Shown here: positions 11,037 to 21,429 of the stretch, piece after piece
How the letters are laid out: every line of letters starts with the position of its first letter
Numbering within the stretch: the stretch's first letter is position 1
Assembly: GCA_010015675.1 (NCBI GenBank)
Contig: ML976998.1
Coordinates: 449,117 to 513,116 of the forward strand
Source: Byssothecium circinans
Taxonomy: Eukaryota > Ascomycota > Dothideomycetes > Pleosporales > Massarinaceae
DNA: 64,000 nucleotides
Reading direction: 5' to 3'
The notes under the pieces: model-generated
Told to the model about the DNA's origin: nothing
Database searches by the model: none
The model's input: the letters and a program-made list of their open reading frames with translations, nothing else
Made by a program: the position numbers and the translations under genes

Positions 11037-12313
11037 TGTGAGGGTCGGGGTCGAGGTTGAGGAAGACGGCTGAGGATCGACGGGTTGATAGCAAGGACGG
11101 GAGGCACGATTATCGTTATTCCTGTGCACAATCCTAGCTCCTCTGCATGCTCAATGGCGTCCGATCGTCCTTTAGCTATCCATATCGAACTGACTGACGG
11201 ACTGAGAAGTGTAAAGACACAGACTCGCGGGGTGAAAAGTGGATAGAAGAGGAGAGGAAGACGGCAGAGAACAGAAGTTCGGGAGGCCGCAACCCATGCC
11301 CTGGCCCGTCACGTCCCGTTGTCCAGGCTCTTGAATCGTGAAGCATGCGTGGTGACCCTGCACGGCATGGCTTACATGGGTTTTGGTCAAAAGAAGGTTA
11401 GTAACGTCAGCCTCAAAAAGCTAGAGTCATTGAATGGGGGGTGAAAGGGGACTAGGGGCATGCGCGATGCTGGTTTGGGGTGGGCGGTGGTGTTTGTGGG
11501 GCAGATGCAGGCGCTGTCCATGCTTTTTTGAGAGGTACTGTTATCTGTTATTAGGGGAAGCGAGGTGATGTGAGGAGGGAGGGACCTGAGACGAGACGGG
11601 CGACGAATGAGAGTTGAGAAGTTGAATATTACTTGCACTCATGATAATGGTATCACGGAAGCCGTCATGATGTTGTGGTTACGGTTGTGTCACTGTGATG
11701 AGTCGGTCGTCGGTCGTCGGTCGTCGGTCGTCGGTCGATCCTGCAGCTGCGACCCATGAAGACAGGGATTCGGCTGCTGTCGGGAAACTGTGCCTGCCAA
11801 GCCTCAACGTCCATTCATCCAACTGCTTCCATTCACACCTCTCACCATTCACCATTCTCATCTGTGAATTTGCGAATGCTCTGGTAAACAAGACGTGCAC
11901 TCAACCAAACTGGCTTGATGAGAGCAAACGCGTCCATCACGCGCACACTCCCGAGCCACGCGTTTCCGGAAGCTTGGACGCGTCCAACAGCTTGCCATCC
12001 ACAAACGCCCGAGGCCTGGGACTGGGAAGGGGAAGCAGCGATGCAGTCACAGCTCGACCGCGCTTGACTTGTCACACGCCTCGCAGCCTCTGACCACTAC
12101 TGCGCCCCGCACTTTGCCTACCAGCGGACGCCGACAACAATTTCTCTCTCGTCGTTTTGACGTCCTTCCCATTCACTTCGCTCTGCCACAACCTGTTGTA
12201 CTCTGCTTCTCTTCTTCTGCTCTTGTCCTAGACTGCTTTCATAGCAGCACTGGTCGACGAGAATATCTTGGTCCAGCCCAGCACATCTTCCTGTCATCGG
12301 CCAGCAACCAATA
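11037..12313. other. Divergent promoter region with a 7-bp tandem repeat
   Basis: This 1.28-kb spacer lies between the membrane-protein gene (minus) and CLR2 (plus). It contains the tandem repeat at 11704-11738. The last 150 bp before the CLR2 ATG are C/T-rich, as is common in fungal core promoters. I see no further gene. Confidence 0.5.
11704..11738. repeat. Tandem 7-mer repeat (CGGTCGT)x5
   Basis: Five consecutive copies of CGGTCGT are present; the last ends in A instead of T. It lies in the spacer between two divergent genes, about 575 bp upstream of the CLR2 start. It is a simple minisatellite with no clear function. Confidence 0.9.
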
Positions 12314-14528
12314 ATGGCGAATTCGCAGGGAAAACGAGTCGTTGTCGTGCCTCTACGGCCTGGCTGTGACGGAGATCCGACACATCGACCCACGGGCAGC
12401 TCTTTCACTGAAGTCGACCCTCCAACATTGTACCTAGAGAAGATCGTAAGTGTATCAGCAATGACGTGCGCGACTAGCCCTCGAGATGAGCTTCTCTGAC
12501 GGTATGCAGGCGACGAAATGGATGAAAGCGCGGGGAGAAGCCCAAGCCGGTGTCTCGTACATATTGGATCGGCTTCCCCAAGGCTACGCCCTCTATCAGA
12601 AACCACGACAAGGCAAGCCCTCACATGTCGATAAGTGGTTGTACGGTCATCCGCGTCATCGGCCTTTTGACTCGCCTAACCGTTTCTACCCTCATTTCGA
12701 GTGGTTGATGGAGAATGACGGCGACAGCATTGGTTGCCCCTGCAGCGTTTGCGTCAAAGGAGGTGTCTTGCACAGTTCAAGCAGTCGCCCCACTTCAAAA
12801 GGTTCTAGTCGGGCTGGTTCATTCAAGTCTTCACCTCCCAACCGTGGACCGCCCCTCCGAGCCGCCTCCGCATCAAGCCTCTCCGCCGCTGCCGGCCCGA
12901 GCGTTCCATCTGCGCCGCAAGCCAAAGGCCGGCCCAAGATGGCGCTAACCGGGATGGATGCTAGTCGCATCGATGAAGAAGGCACACCAGATGTATACCG
13001 GAATCTCATTGACAAACTTAAACGATATCAGGAACTCGACGAGACAATTATGGAGCCGTTAAGCATGGACTGGCGGTCCGAACAAGCCATTCTACCGGAA
13101 CTGCTTCAGAAGCTAAAAGAAGAAGCACAATGGGTTCCTCGAGTGGGTGACATTGTACTCTATATTCGCCAAATACCCGAAGGCCTCGAACTGCTCCAAA
13201 ATGAAGATACCGGTGAGCACCAATTCTTCGATCCAGACACTGAGACCTTCGCGGGCGCGCCAGTGTGGGAAGCTGGACTAGTCGGTCAGGCGCCCGAGGA
13301 ACCTGTCGACCTCAATGATGCTGTTCATGAAGGCGACAAGGAGACCAGTATAAGCCTGTCAGGTGTGCGGGTCGAGCCATTGCCGAACCCAAATGATAAG
13401 AACAAATCCATCTCTAAGAGGTATCGCTACGTTCCTGTAAGCCACACCCGGCCCTTCTTCCTATGGAAATACTACCTTGAGCATATTGAGGAAGAAGACT
13501 GGAATCCCACAATTCGGAATGCTTTGACTGCCATGTCGTCATTCGCTCTCATGGGTAGGCACCGCTTCAAGGGAAGATGGCCAACTGCGGATCTCTACTG
13601 TCATGGAATATACATTGGCGCTGAGTTCCTAGCCGTCGGCGATACTGTTCGGCTTCTTCCAAAGGCTGGAGAAGAAGAGTCCACAGATGTCATGATCATC
13701 AAGTCTATTCGGCTGCATTTCAAGAATCTGGACCGAGCGTCGATCAATGATTATGATGATGGTCACCCGTATGACTTGCACGCATGGGTCTACGGTCCAG
13801 CCTACACGACCGAAGCATCGAAATCGAGCAAGGAGTGGGTGCATCGTTCCAATATCGATACTCCCAAAGCTGCTGCCGGCTATTCAAGGTGGTACCCTCT
13901 TCATCCAGTCACCAAAGAATTGGCTGTGCCATTCTCGCGCATTCTTGGGCGACTCTATGAGCACGGTGCGATGAGTCTCTGGATTCCCTCCACGCCGAAC
14001 ATTGACCAGGGCCGCGAAAGCGTCCTAGAAGCCCGTCAGTACGCGCAGGAAAACGATAATCGTATTATTTCCTCGCCTGGTTGTCAGTGGTTTTGGGGCG
14101 AGTCGCGTGCTGGTGCTTTGGACCTGCATACCATCAATGGTCTAGAAGTCGGGAAATATGACACGGAACGCGACCCCAAGGAGTGGCGGAAAAGGATCAA
14201 AATCCTCGAAGGTGTCAGCAAAACGCAAGATCAAAAAGGAAAAGCACCGTTCACTGGTGCAAAGAGCTTGCGCTCATTCATGGCGCCCGCTTCGGCTACG
14301 CTGCCTGTCCGGAGTCAAGTCCTTGCAGGAGAGAACAGCGGATCGAGTACGGGATCGAGCGCGATGAACCGACGGAAACGCGGCCATGTTGTTGATGTGA
14401 GCGACGAAGATGAAGACGAGGAAGAAGATGAAGAGATTCGACATCATACGCGCATCGTCGACGCACATCCGACTTCTTCGCAGCCTTTACGGGCTAAGAA
14501 GCCGCGCGTGATGGTGCGCGTCGACTAG
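12314..14528 (+). CDS. CLR2: Transcription-silencing protein CLR2 (cryptic loci regulator 2)
   Basis: Exons are 12314-12445 and 12510-14528 with a 64-nt phase-0 intron, giving 716 aa. The N-terminal segment (YLEKIATKWMKARGEAQAG, then ILDRLPQGYALY, then HVDKWLYGHPRHRPFDSPNRFYPHFEWL) followed by the Cys motif GCPCSVC near residue 120 matches the conserved Clr2 N-terminal domain. The middle (VPRVGDIVLYI... through the ...SRWYPLHPVTKELAVPFSRI region) fits the main Clr2 domain. The C-terminus carries an acidic run (VSDEDEDEEEDEE, near residue 672) and ends in a basic RAKKPRVMVRVD. In fission yeast Clr2 is a subunit of the SHREC complex, which deacetylates and remodels nucleosomes to silence heterochromatin. 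A nuclear role here follows from the family, not from this sequence. A Clr5-domain gene lies about 7 kb downstream. Confidence 0.88.
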
Positions 14529-15387
14529 AATGGATCACTTCACGACCGAACGAGGGACGAAAGGCCTGGATGATAGGGGTCTGATCATGAGCTGAGACAG
14601 ACAACTGTGTATAACTATGGAGGATGAGGATTGTTTGACTACGAGGGATTTCTGCAAGTACTTTACGATACCAAGCTGCCCGACGGTGCCTATCATCGGA
14701 CACTACGAGCGAGCGGGCGAACTCTTATGCGAATTTCGAACGCATACGATGCGGATGGCGTGCGACACGGCGATTTCCAGCATACTTATGACGACATGTA
14801 TTATATAGATGGCGTGGAGGGAGCATGGAGTGGGGTGGAGTGCGGTGCAGTAAAGTGACGCGGGTTCATCATCCTGTACCTGTACGACATATACTGTGGT
14901 TCACTACCACCTAGCATGTACCCTTGTACCCTTTCTTCTCGTAGAGACGATGGAGATGCGACTCTGCACTTTGTACTTTACACATAGCAATCAACTAGAT
15001 CAAATCATAGGCCACAGACGACTTCTTGAGTATAGGAAGATTTGTTCCAGAACGTTAGAACGTCAAAGCATGTCACGTCATGTCATTCATGGATATCTAT
15101 GTACCGATGCCTTCGACGCCAATCCAATCCATACCCAATCCCAAATCTTCACCCAAATCTTTACCCAATGCAACGCAGCGTAGCACAGCGTCTGCCCTCA
15201 AAGCCCCGAATCAAAACGGTCCGGCGGCGGTAGAGTCATCGATCTGAACCTCGTTCGCCTCAGCCGTGAGATTTTATAAGACCTGAGGCGGTGGTGGGGG
15301 CCCCATTAACCGTCGTTCCCCAACCTCATCCCACGCGCGTTTCTTGCTGCAGCTGCAGCTGCGTCGAAAATGCAGAGCGCGATGAGC
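14529..15387. other. Convergent intergenic region, no gene seen
   Basis: These 859 bp lie between the stops of CLR2 (plus) and the PP4 subunit gene (minus). It should contain the two 3' UTRs. Short frames here carry no recognisable domain. Confidence 0.45.
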
Positions 15388-16831
15388 CTATTCATCGGCT
15401 TTCATTTCCTCGTCAGCTTTCTCTTCCTCTTTCTGTTGTTTTTTATTCTCTTTCTCCATCTTATTATCCTCACTACCCGCATCCTTCATCTCCTCATCCT
15501 TGGGCTCAGGAACAGCGGATCCAGGACTGGGACCGGGACTCTTGCTACTCCTTTCAATACTCGGCCGACCGACCGCACCCTCGATATCCAGCGAGCCAGC
15601 CGACTTCTGCGGCCCTGTATCTTCCATACCGATGGTTTCAGGCCCGCGCGCGTGCGGGGCTTCGTCTTCGGGTTCGACGGTGTTGATGACAGCGGTTGGG
15701 TTCGTGTTGTCGATGTCGCTGGGCGCCGAGGTGCGGGCATGGTTCGACGTCAGGGAGTGCGGGTTATTGAGGACGATGCCGGCTTCTTGCTCTTGACGGA
15801 GGATCTCGCCTTGGGTGACTGCGCCGGTTGAGGGGAGGGTTTCGCCGGCTGGGTGCGAGGAAGCGATTTGTGATATGCTGGGTGTGCTGGAGCTGGGTGG
15901 GGATGTCTGGTCGGGTGTGGTCCCATTGCCATTGCCGTTCAGCATTCCCACCGTGACTGTCTCGATTCTTCCAGCGCCATTCGGGCCGTCGACTATCTCT
16001 GTGCTCTCTGATATCAGCTCATTCTGCGCGCCGCGAGATTGTAACCATGGTATGGGTGTGAGGAGAGCGCCACCGAGTGACTCGTCAGATCCGAGAGTGG
16101 ACGAGGGCGAGGGTATGGATGTAGTGCCATTGAGGAGAGTAGGGGTGGGGGACAGAACGGCCTGTGGGAGGGGGAAGAGCGAGTTCGACGAGGAGACGGA
16201 GACTATGCGGTCGAGGGCGCGGAGATATGGGGGTAGAAATCTGTATCGGCGCTTTGGCTCTAGTATAAGCTCTGCTAAGCGTTGGATGGTGTGGGGCGCA
16301 TCCTTTGCGAAGTTGGTGGAGAGCTGGTTCCGTATCGAAGAATAGAAGGTTACGATATCTTGAGGAATAGGGCTCGCCTCCGCTGTGGAGAAGGAGGGGA
16401 CGGGCGGCCGCGTTGGCGTGGTCGGCGCTGCATTTTCCTTGTCGCCGCCCGCTGATTCCTGGCTGGAGGGGGTGGGCTGTGGGCGCGCGGGCGTGTTTGC
16501 GCTCGAGGAGGGGTTGGCAGACTGTGGAGGCTTGGGGAAGTCGTTGATGATCTACCGCACGTCAGCCTCTGAGGTCTAGCAGTTTCTTGCATAATGGAGC
16601 AGGAGTAGCTGACCTCATCTAAGCGGTCCAAGATGTACTGCAGCGTCTTCGTCCACTCAGCGCTGCATCTTGTGATCAGCAGAGCTCTCTCACGAGACTG
16701 GCTACGGTGGAGCACTCACGGGTCGAGCGAGCCGTCCTCGGCGGCTCTCTGGAGTATTGTTTCTGCTTGTACCAGCATCAGCATGAACACCAAGGCGAAC
16801 GGCAAAGGGGAATGGACATACCGGACGTCAT
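15388..16831 (-). CDS. Serine/threonine-protein phosphatase 4 regulatory subunit 2 (PP4R2/Psy4 family)
   Basis: Four exons on the minus strand: 16822-16831, 16720-16762, 16614-16662 and 15388-16551 (introns of 59, 57 and 62 nt), giving 421 aa. The tiny first exon encodes only MTS plus one base. The N-terminal helical part (EDGSLDPAEWTKTLQYILDR) and the RFLPPYLRALDRIVSVSSSN motif near residues 130-150 are typical of fungal PP4R2 proteins. The remaining half is Pro/Ser-rich with an acidic Lys/Glu tail (KDEEMKDAGSEDNKMEKENK). PP4R2 recruits the PP4 catalytic subunit to targets such as phosphorylated histone H2A and checkpoint kinases in the DNA-damage response. The start is less certain because exon 1 is only 10 nt. 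An alternative is that the first coding exon lies further upstream. Confidence 0.8.
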
Positions 16832-18002
16832 TGGGGTGGATGGAGCTGGGGACTTTCTCGGAGACGATGTGCAAACATGCAAACACACCGGCCAAATATA
16901 GCGCAGCCCCACTGGCAATGGAAAGGGAGCCAATGGGGTGGGGATGGCGGTGCAGACTCTGTGCAGAGGCTGTGCGGGCATATGCTGGTACGGTTAACTG
17001 GTACGATTTGGGACAGAGCCAAGTATGATGGCATAGGATGATAGGAGGTAATAGTATTGGAGGATTGGAGTATTGGAGTATTGGAGTATTGGAGTATTGG
17101 AGTATTGGAGTATTGAAGTATTAGATACTGCTTGCATTCCACAGAAAGGAGCATCGTATTCTCTTTCCCATTCATCGTCTACAGTCCATCAAGGCATCGA
17201 GTCCTGGTGGGACTGAGTAGTCGAACTGGAATTGCACTGCATTTCTTGCTGGGCTTCCCCGTCCTTTCAGCTGTAGGCCGGCTTATTATCAGCCCGCTGC
17301 ACCATTCCCACGGCTGTCCAAGCGTGAACGCAAAACACTGACCTCGACCACATCCGGACTTCAGTCGTTCCATTATTACTGCTGCTCTCCTTCCTCTTCA
17401 CTCACGCTCGCTCAATCGCAACCGCCCTCGCCCTCACCCGCACCTTCGTCTAGCTGTTCCGCCGTGCGATCCGCGCCGCCACGCCGCCCAGAGGTTTCAG
17501 CGCCAGCATACCGCACCTCAACTCCTGCTCCAGTGCACCCCGAATCAGGCCGACCTGTCGGTTTCAGTGTCGCGCGAACCCTCCGCCCATTCGCTGCCGC
17601 TGTCTACGCAGTCGTCTTGTCAAGTGCCTCACACTGGTCTCACAAGTGCTTCTGCCCGCACCCCTTCAAGCGACAACACACCACTCCCAAGTCGCTGTGC
17701 CGTCGCACCGTTAAGCGCAGCCCAGCCAAGCCAAGCCCAGCCCGCACGACAGCACGCTCCCTGCCCCGACCTTATCACCCACTCCAGCCGCCTCCTGCGG
17801 CTGTCTCTCCGCCAAAATTCCTCACCACGAGGCTCGCACATCCCTCCTCGGAGGCAAGCCGCTGGACAGTTACCCAGCCCAGCCGCCGTTCGCGAACTAT
17901 CAGCCCTACGAGCAACAACACCACGACACCACGCCCGGCGGGTACCACGATCGCGAGGGCTTCCCCACAACTCTCCCACCACAACCCAAGCGCGCCCGCA
18001 GG
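16832..18002. other. Divergent region with an 8-bp tandem repeat and a long ATG-free leader
   Basis: Between the PP4 subunit gene (minus) and the Golgi-type membrane gene (plus) lie 1.17 kb. The left part holds the AGTATTGG repeat. From about 17300 to 18002 the plus strand contains no ATG at all and is C-rich, consistent with a long 5' leader. The last 186 bp are open in the frame of the downstream gene (see findings). Confidence 0.55.
17053..17124. repeat. Tandem 8-mer repeat (AGTATTGG)x9, imperfect
   Basis: Nine 8-bp units are present, of which six are exact AGTATTGG and the others differ by one or two bases. It lies about 220-290 bp upstream of the PP4R2-type start, in its presumed promoter. 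It reads as low-complexity repeats in translation and is not coding. Confidence 0.9.
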
Positions 18003-19141
18003 ATGTACGTCCCCAGCACAAAGTGGACCTGGGCCTTCATGATGACGGCCATCGTCCAGGTCGTCGTCGCCCTTGCCCTAGAAGCGTATGTTCCCTGCCG
18101 CCTCAATGGCAACAGCCCTGCCCGCATACTAACACCGACCGCAGATATGTCTTCGCTAGATTCCAGAACTCCTTCAAAAGGGATGGCCTCCCCGAGCACC
18201 ACAACGATGTCCAGATCATCCCCACCTATCTCGCCGTCTTCATGTTCGGCTTCATTTACATGCTTATTCTCGTCTACGATGCTCTGAGCCAGAAGAACAC
18301 CATTCAGGTCATTGGCCTCGTCCTCTACAACATCGGCATCCTCATCTATGCTGCTATCCAGTTCGACCAGATCAACGATGCGATCAAAGCTCTCAAGAAC
18401 GCCAACGTCTTGATTGACAAGGAGGTGTGGAAAGAGATCAGGTCCGAACTCATTGCTTTGCCCATCTTGATGGCCGTCGCCACCATGGTCCTCGCGTTCA
18501 TCGCCTGGAAGCTTTATGACGAATTTGCGTGGTCAATCTACAAGCACATCAGCGCCGATTTGCGCCTCAAGCGCAGGTATCTGACGTATCAAGTAAGCCA
18601 TCCATCTTCATCGGCCGAGTGCGCCGGCTAACAGGGTCAGATTTACATTGCCCTCCTCAAATTCGATTTCTTCTTCTTCCTCGCTTTCACGGTCCAATTC
18701 CTCGTTGCCGTTCAGAACACCTCCACAGTCGAGCTCGGTCTGACTGCCGCCGCCCTCGGCATCACCTTCATTCTCTTATTCCTGGCCGCTTTCTGGGTCC
18801 GTCGCGAGTCGGTGGTTGGCATGATTGTCGTCATCATCGTCTACTTCTGTGCCCTCGCCTACTTCTTGTTCAAGCTTGTGCGCATGTGGGCGGCCGATGC
18901 AGCCCGTCTGGAGGACTATAAGCCCGCCCGTAAATCCCTAGCCAGTTTCGCTGTACTGACCCTCCTGCTGGTCATCGTCACCATCGTTACAGCATGCATA
19001 TGCACACACAATTTCAACAAGGGTCTGAAGCCGCACGTCAATGGCAAGAGCGCAGGAAGGAGCAGCGACAAGAACGGCTATGGCAACGAGATGCCTTCGC
19101 TCAGCGGGCCGCAACCCTCGCAACGGATGGAGATTGACTAA
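18003..19141 (+). CDS. Multi-pass endomembrane protein, UPF0658 (Golgi apparatus membrane protein)-like
   Basis: Exons are 18003-18085, 18145-18592 and 18641-19141, giving 343 aa from the first ATG. Intron 1 carries a TACTAAC branch site. About eight hydrophobic segments are visible: residues about 9-28, 53-72 (YLAVFMFGFIYMLILVYDAL), 80-100, 132-155, 185-200, 205-227, 230-250 and 268-290. The loop YVFARFQNSFK after the first segment and the FDQINDAI stretch fit my memory of the UPF0658 family (fission yeast SPAC23H3.04c). Molecular function is unknown. The frame continues 186 nt upstream of the first ATG without a stop, with sequence that looks like a genuine cytosolic tail (SYPAQPPFANYQPYEQQ...). 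If translation starts at the ATT at 17817, the protein would be 405 aa. The family assignment is moderate; the membrane nature is clear. Confidence 0.72.
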
Positions 19142-19981
19142 ATTGCTACGAGATACCCCCACCCAATTTTCTTTAATACCTTTCAAAATACCACCGCCGA
19201 ACACTACGGGAACGATTTTTGGCTGCGTTTTGCGTGCATGGACCTGATCAGGATATAGATCAGTGCGAATTGGCGTCTTGGGAGCAAACGGACTCTTTTT
19301 CTTCTTCTTGAATGTGTCTGAACCTTCTAAATGGGCGGGTGGGTGAATGGGATCTAGGAAGGGTCAAGAGATCGGATCTGGATACGGTCTCGGCATCTCT
19401 TCTTCGTCTCTTCCTCTCGAAGCTGCTGCAAGCACTTGGATGGACGGATATGTTTTATATACCACACCTATGCATGCATGCATCTATATTGTACTGCCTA
19501 CTGATATTTCCTTGCACTATGAACGGCCATTGTATCCACCGTCCGTTTTGTCTACCTTTGCTTTCTATGCTAAAGCACGTTTGTATACCCCCCAGACTTT
19601 GCTAGTCTGGATTGGATGGGGGATGAGGTGTCGTGATAGATAGGAATGGGATTTCTTCGCAGAAGCTTTCGAATGAGGAATTACCCTATCGTGAAAATAG
19701 TTGACATCTATCACGTAGACCTAGTATGAATACTTTGTCTCTCCGGATATTGACGGTGTCTCGATCGGAGTCGATCCCACGTTTTCTTTTCTAGATACGG
19801 TGGGGGTCATAGCTTCCCCCAGTCCCTTATCCATCTCGCGTTACATCATTGCTTCCGCGCACAACTTTACTCGAGCTGCATAACCTCTGAATCATCCTTC
19901 GCACACATTCTTTTCGTGCCATCCTGATAACCCTTCGCATTCTGACTGCACAGTTGGCTTCAAGGGAAACACATTGCGACA
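19142..19981 (+). other. Intergenic region, no gene seen
   Basis: These 840 bp hold the 3' UTR of the membrane-protein gene and the promoter of the Mpv17-like gene. A TGCATGCATGCAT palindromic stretch lies near 19471. No supported coding sequence is present. Confidence 0.45.
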
Positions 19982-21048
19982 ATGGCGTTCAGGTGGTGAG
20001 TTGTACGCCCGATATCGGGGAGAAGATGGAAACGAATGAGATACGAGCTTGAGTGCATGAGATGGAATACAAGCTAATTGTGTGTGTGCAATAGGTATCA
20101 GGCAAAGCTGAAGAGCGCACCGCTGCTCACGCAGAGTATTACTACGGGTGTACGATTATCCTTTTCCTCAACTCTTAAACGGTCGCGGCGTGGAGGTTCC
20201 TCGAGTCCCGGCCGCACCAAGGACGCACATTTCCACGACGAACGATTTGAGTTTCACGATGCGAAGAGAGGCACTCTAGGACAGAGAAGGGGGAGGTTAG
20301 GAATGCAATGGAATAAGAAGCTGATTGAGCAATAGGTCCTCTTTGCGACCGGCGACGTCCTCGCGCAACAAGCGGTGGAGAAGAAGGGAGTGGACAAACA
20401 TGATTTTGCGAGGACGGGACGCATGGCTGCTTATGGAGGTGGTGCGTCTTCCTAATGTCCCGTTCTTATCCTCCAGACCCTCCCCCCGCGTTTTCTTCTC
20501 TATAACCTCTTTCGGTATACTAAGTTCTCCCCAGCTGTCTTCGGTCCCGCAGCAACGAAATGGTACCAATTCCTCGCGCGCAACGTCAACCTCCGCTCTA
20601 CCAACGGCACCATCGCCACCCGCGTAGCCTGCGACCAATTCCTCTTCGCGCCAGTAAACATGGCTTTCTTCCTCTCCTCGATGGCATACCTGGAAGGTGC
20701 TAGTCCAAAGGAGAGGCTGAAGAAAAGTTATGTGACGGGTATGGTGAAGAATTGCATGGTTTGGCCGTGGGTACAGGCAGTGAACTTCAGGTTTGTGCCG
20801 TTGGATTTGAGGGTGCTTGTTGTCAATGTTGTCAGTTTGGGTAAGTTTATCATATGACTACTTCTTCTGGGATGGAGATGGGAGTGAAGGAGAAAGGAAA
20901 GAAATGATATAGGGAACTCGGCTAATGCAACGCAGGCTGGAATTGCTATCTTAGCTACCTCAATTCGGGTGGTGCGTCGAAGACGCCGTCGTTGGAGCAG
21001 AAGATCAAGCAGAAAAGGCATGAGGGTGGGGAGTTGCCTCCTTCATAA
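19982..21048 (+). CDS. SYM1: Mpv17/PMP22 family mitochondrial inner-membrane protein (Sym1-like)
   Basis: Five exons: 19982-19995, 20095-20149, 20336-20441, 20535-20840 and 20936-21048, giving 197 aa, the normal family length. The start [20 protein letters not shown] is the classic Mpv17 opening. [31 protein letters not shown], the ARNVNLRS loop, [34 protein letters not shown] and [11 protein letters not shown] follow in the family order, with four membrane helices. Yeast Sym1 is a mitochondrial inner-membrane protein needed for ethanol metabolism and growth under heat stress; its mammalian relative affects mitochondrial DNA maintenance. Introns of 99, 186, 93 and 95 nt make this the most intron-dense small gene here. 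The C-terminal tail ([15 protein letters not shown]) is hydrophilic. Confidence 0.88.
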
Positions 21049-21429
21049 CGTTTCGGGATTTGGCAAGAAGATGGACTGAGCATACGCCGAGGATATGGAG
21101 CAAGCATTAGATTTTACTTATTTTGGGGCACGCATACGATACCCATGTTCGTTGGATCAGGTCAGATTTATTTAGATTCTACAATGGCAATGGCGTAGCT
21201 TCTTCCAGGACTAAAACAGCAGCAATGGTCCGTGAAGTTTCTTACAGTACCAAAGGCAGTAAACATAATCTGTACAGCTTTGCCGATGGACATTGACATA
21301 AACTCGGTGTGGTTATTGATGAAAATGAGCTGACTAAGCGGGTCGTCAATCAACGGAGAGCCACCCCGTCATTGAGCTCACCGAAGCTACCACTTGTGCA
21401 GTTCGACAACCACTCCTGCCACCTGCAAT
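21049..21429 (+). other. Short intergenic region, no gene seen
   Basis: This 381-bp gap between two plus-strand genes should hold the SYM1-like 3' UTR and the promoter of the Clr5-domain gene. I see no repeats or supported coding sequence. Confidence 0.45.

Noticed and set aside
17464..18042. Two long overlapping frames (192 and about 150 codons) upstream of the Golgi-type gene
   Set aside because: They are Ser/Pro/Arg/Gln low-complexity products of C-rich DNA in frames other than the gene's. The leader lacks any ATG.
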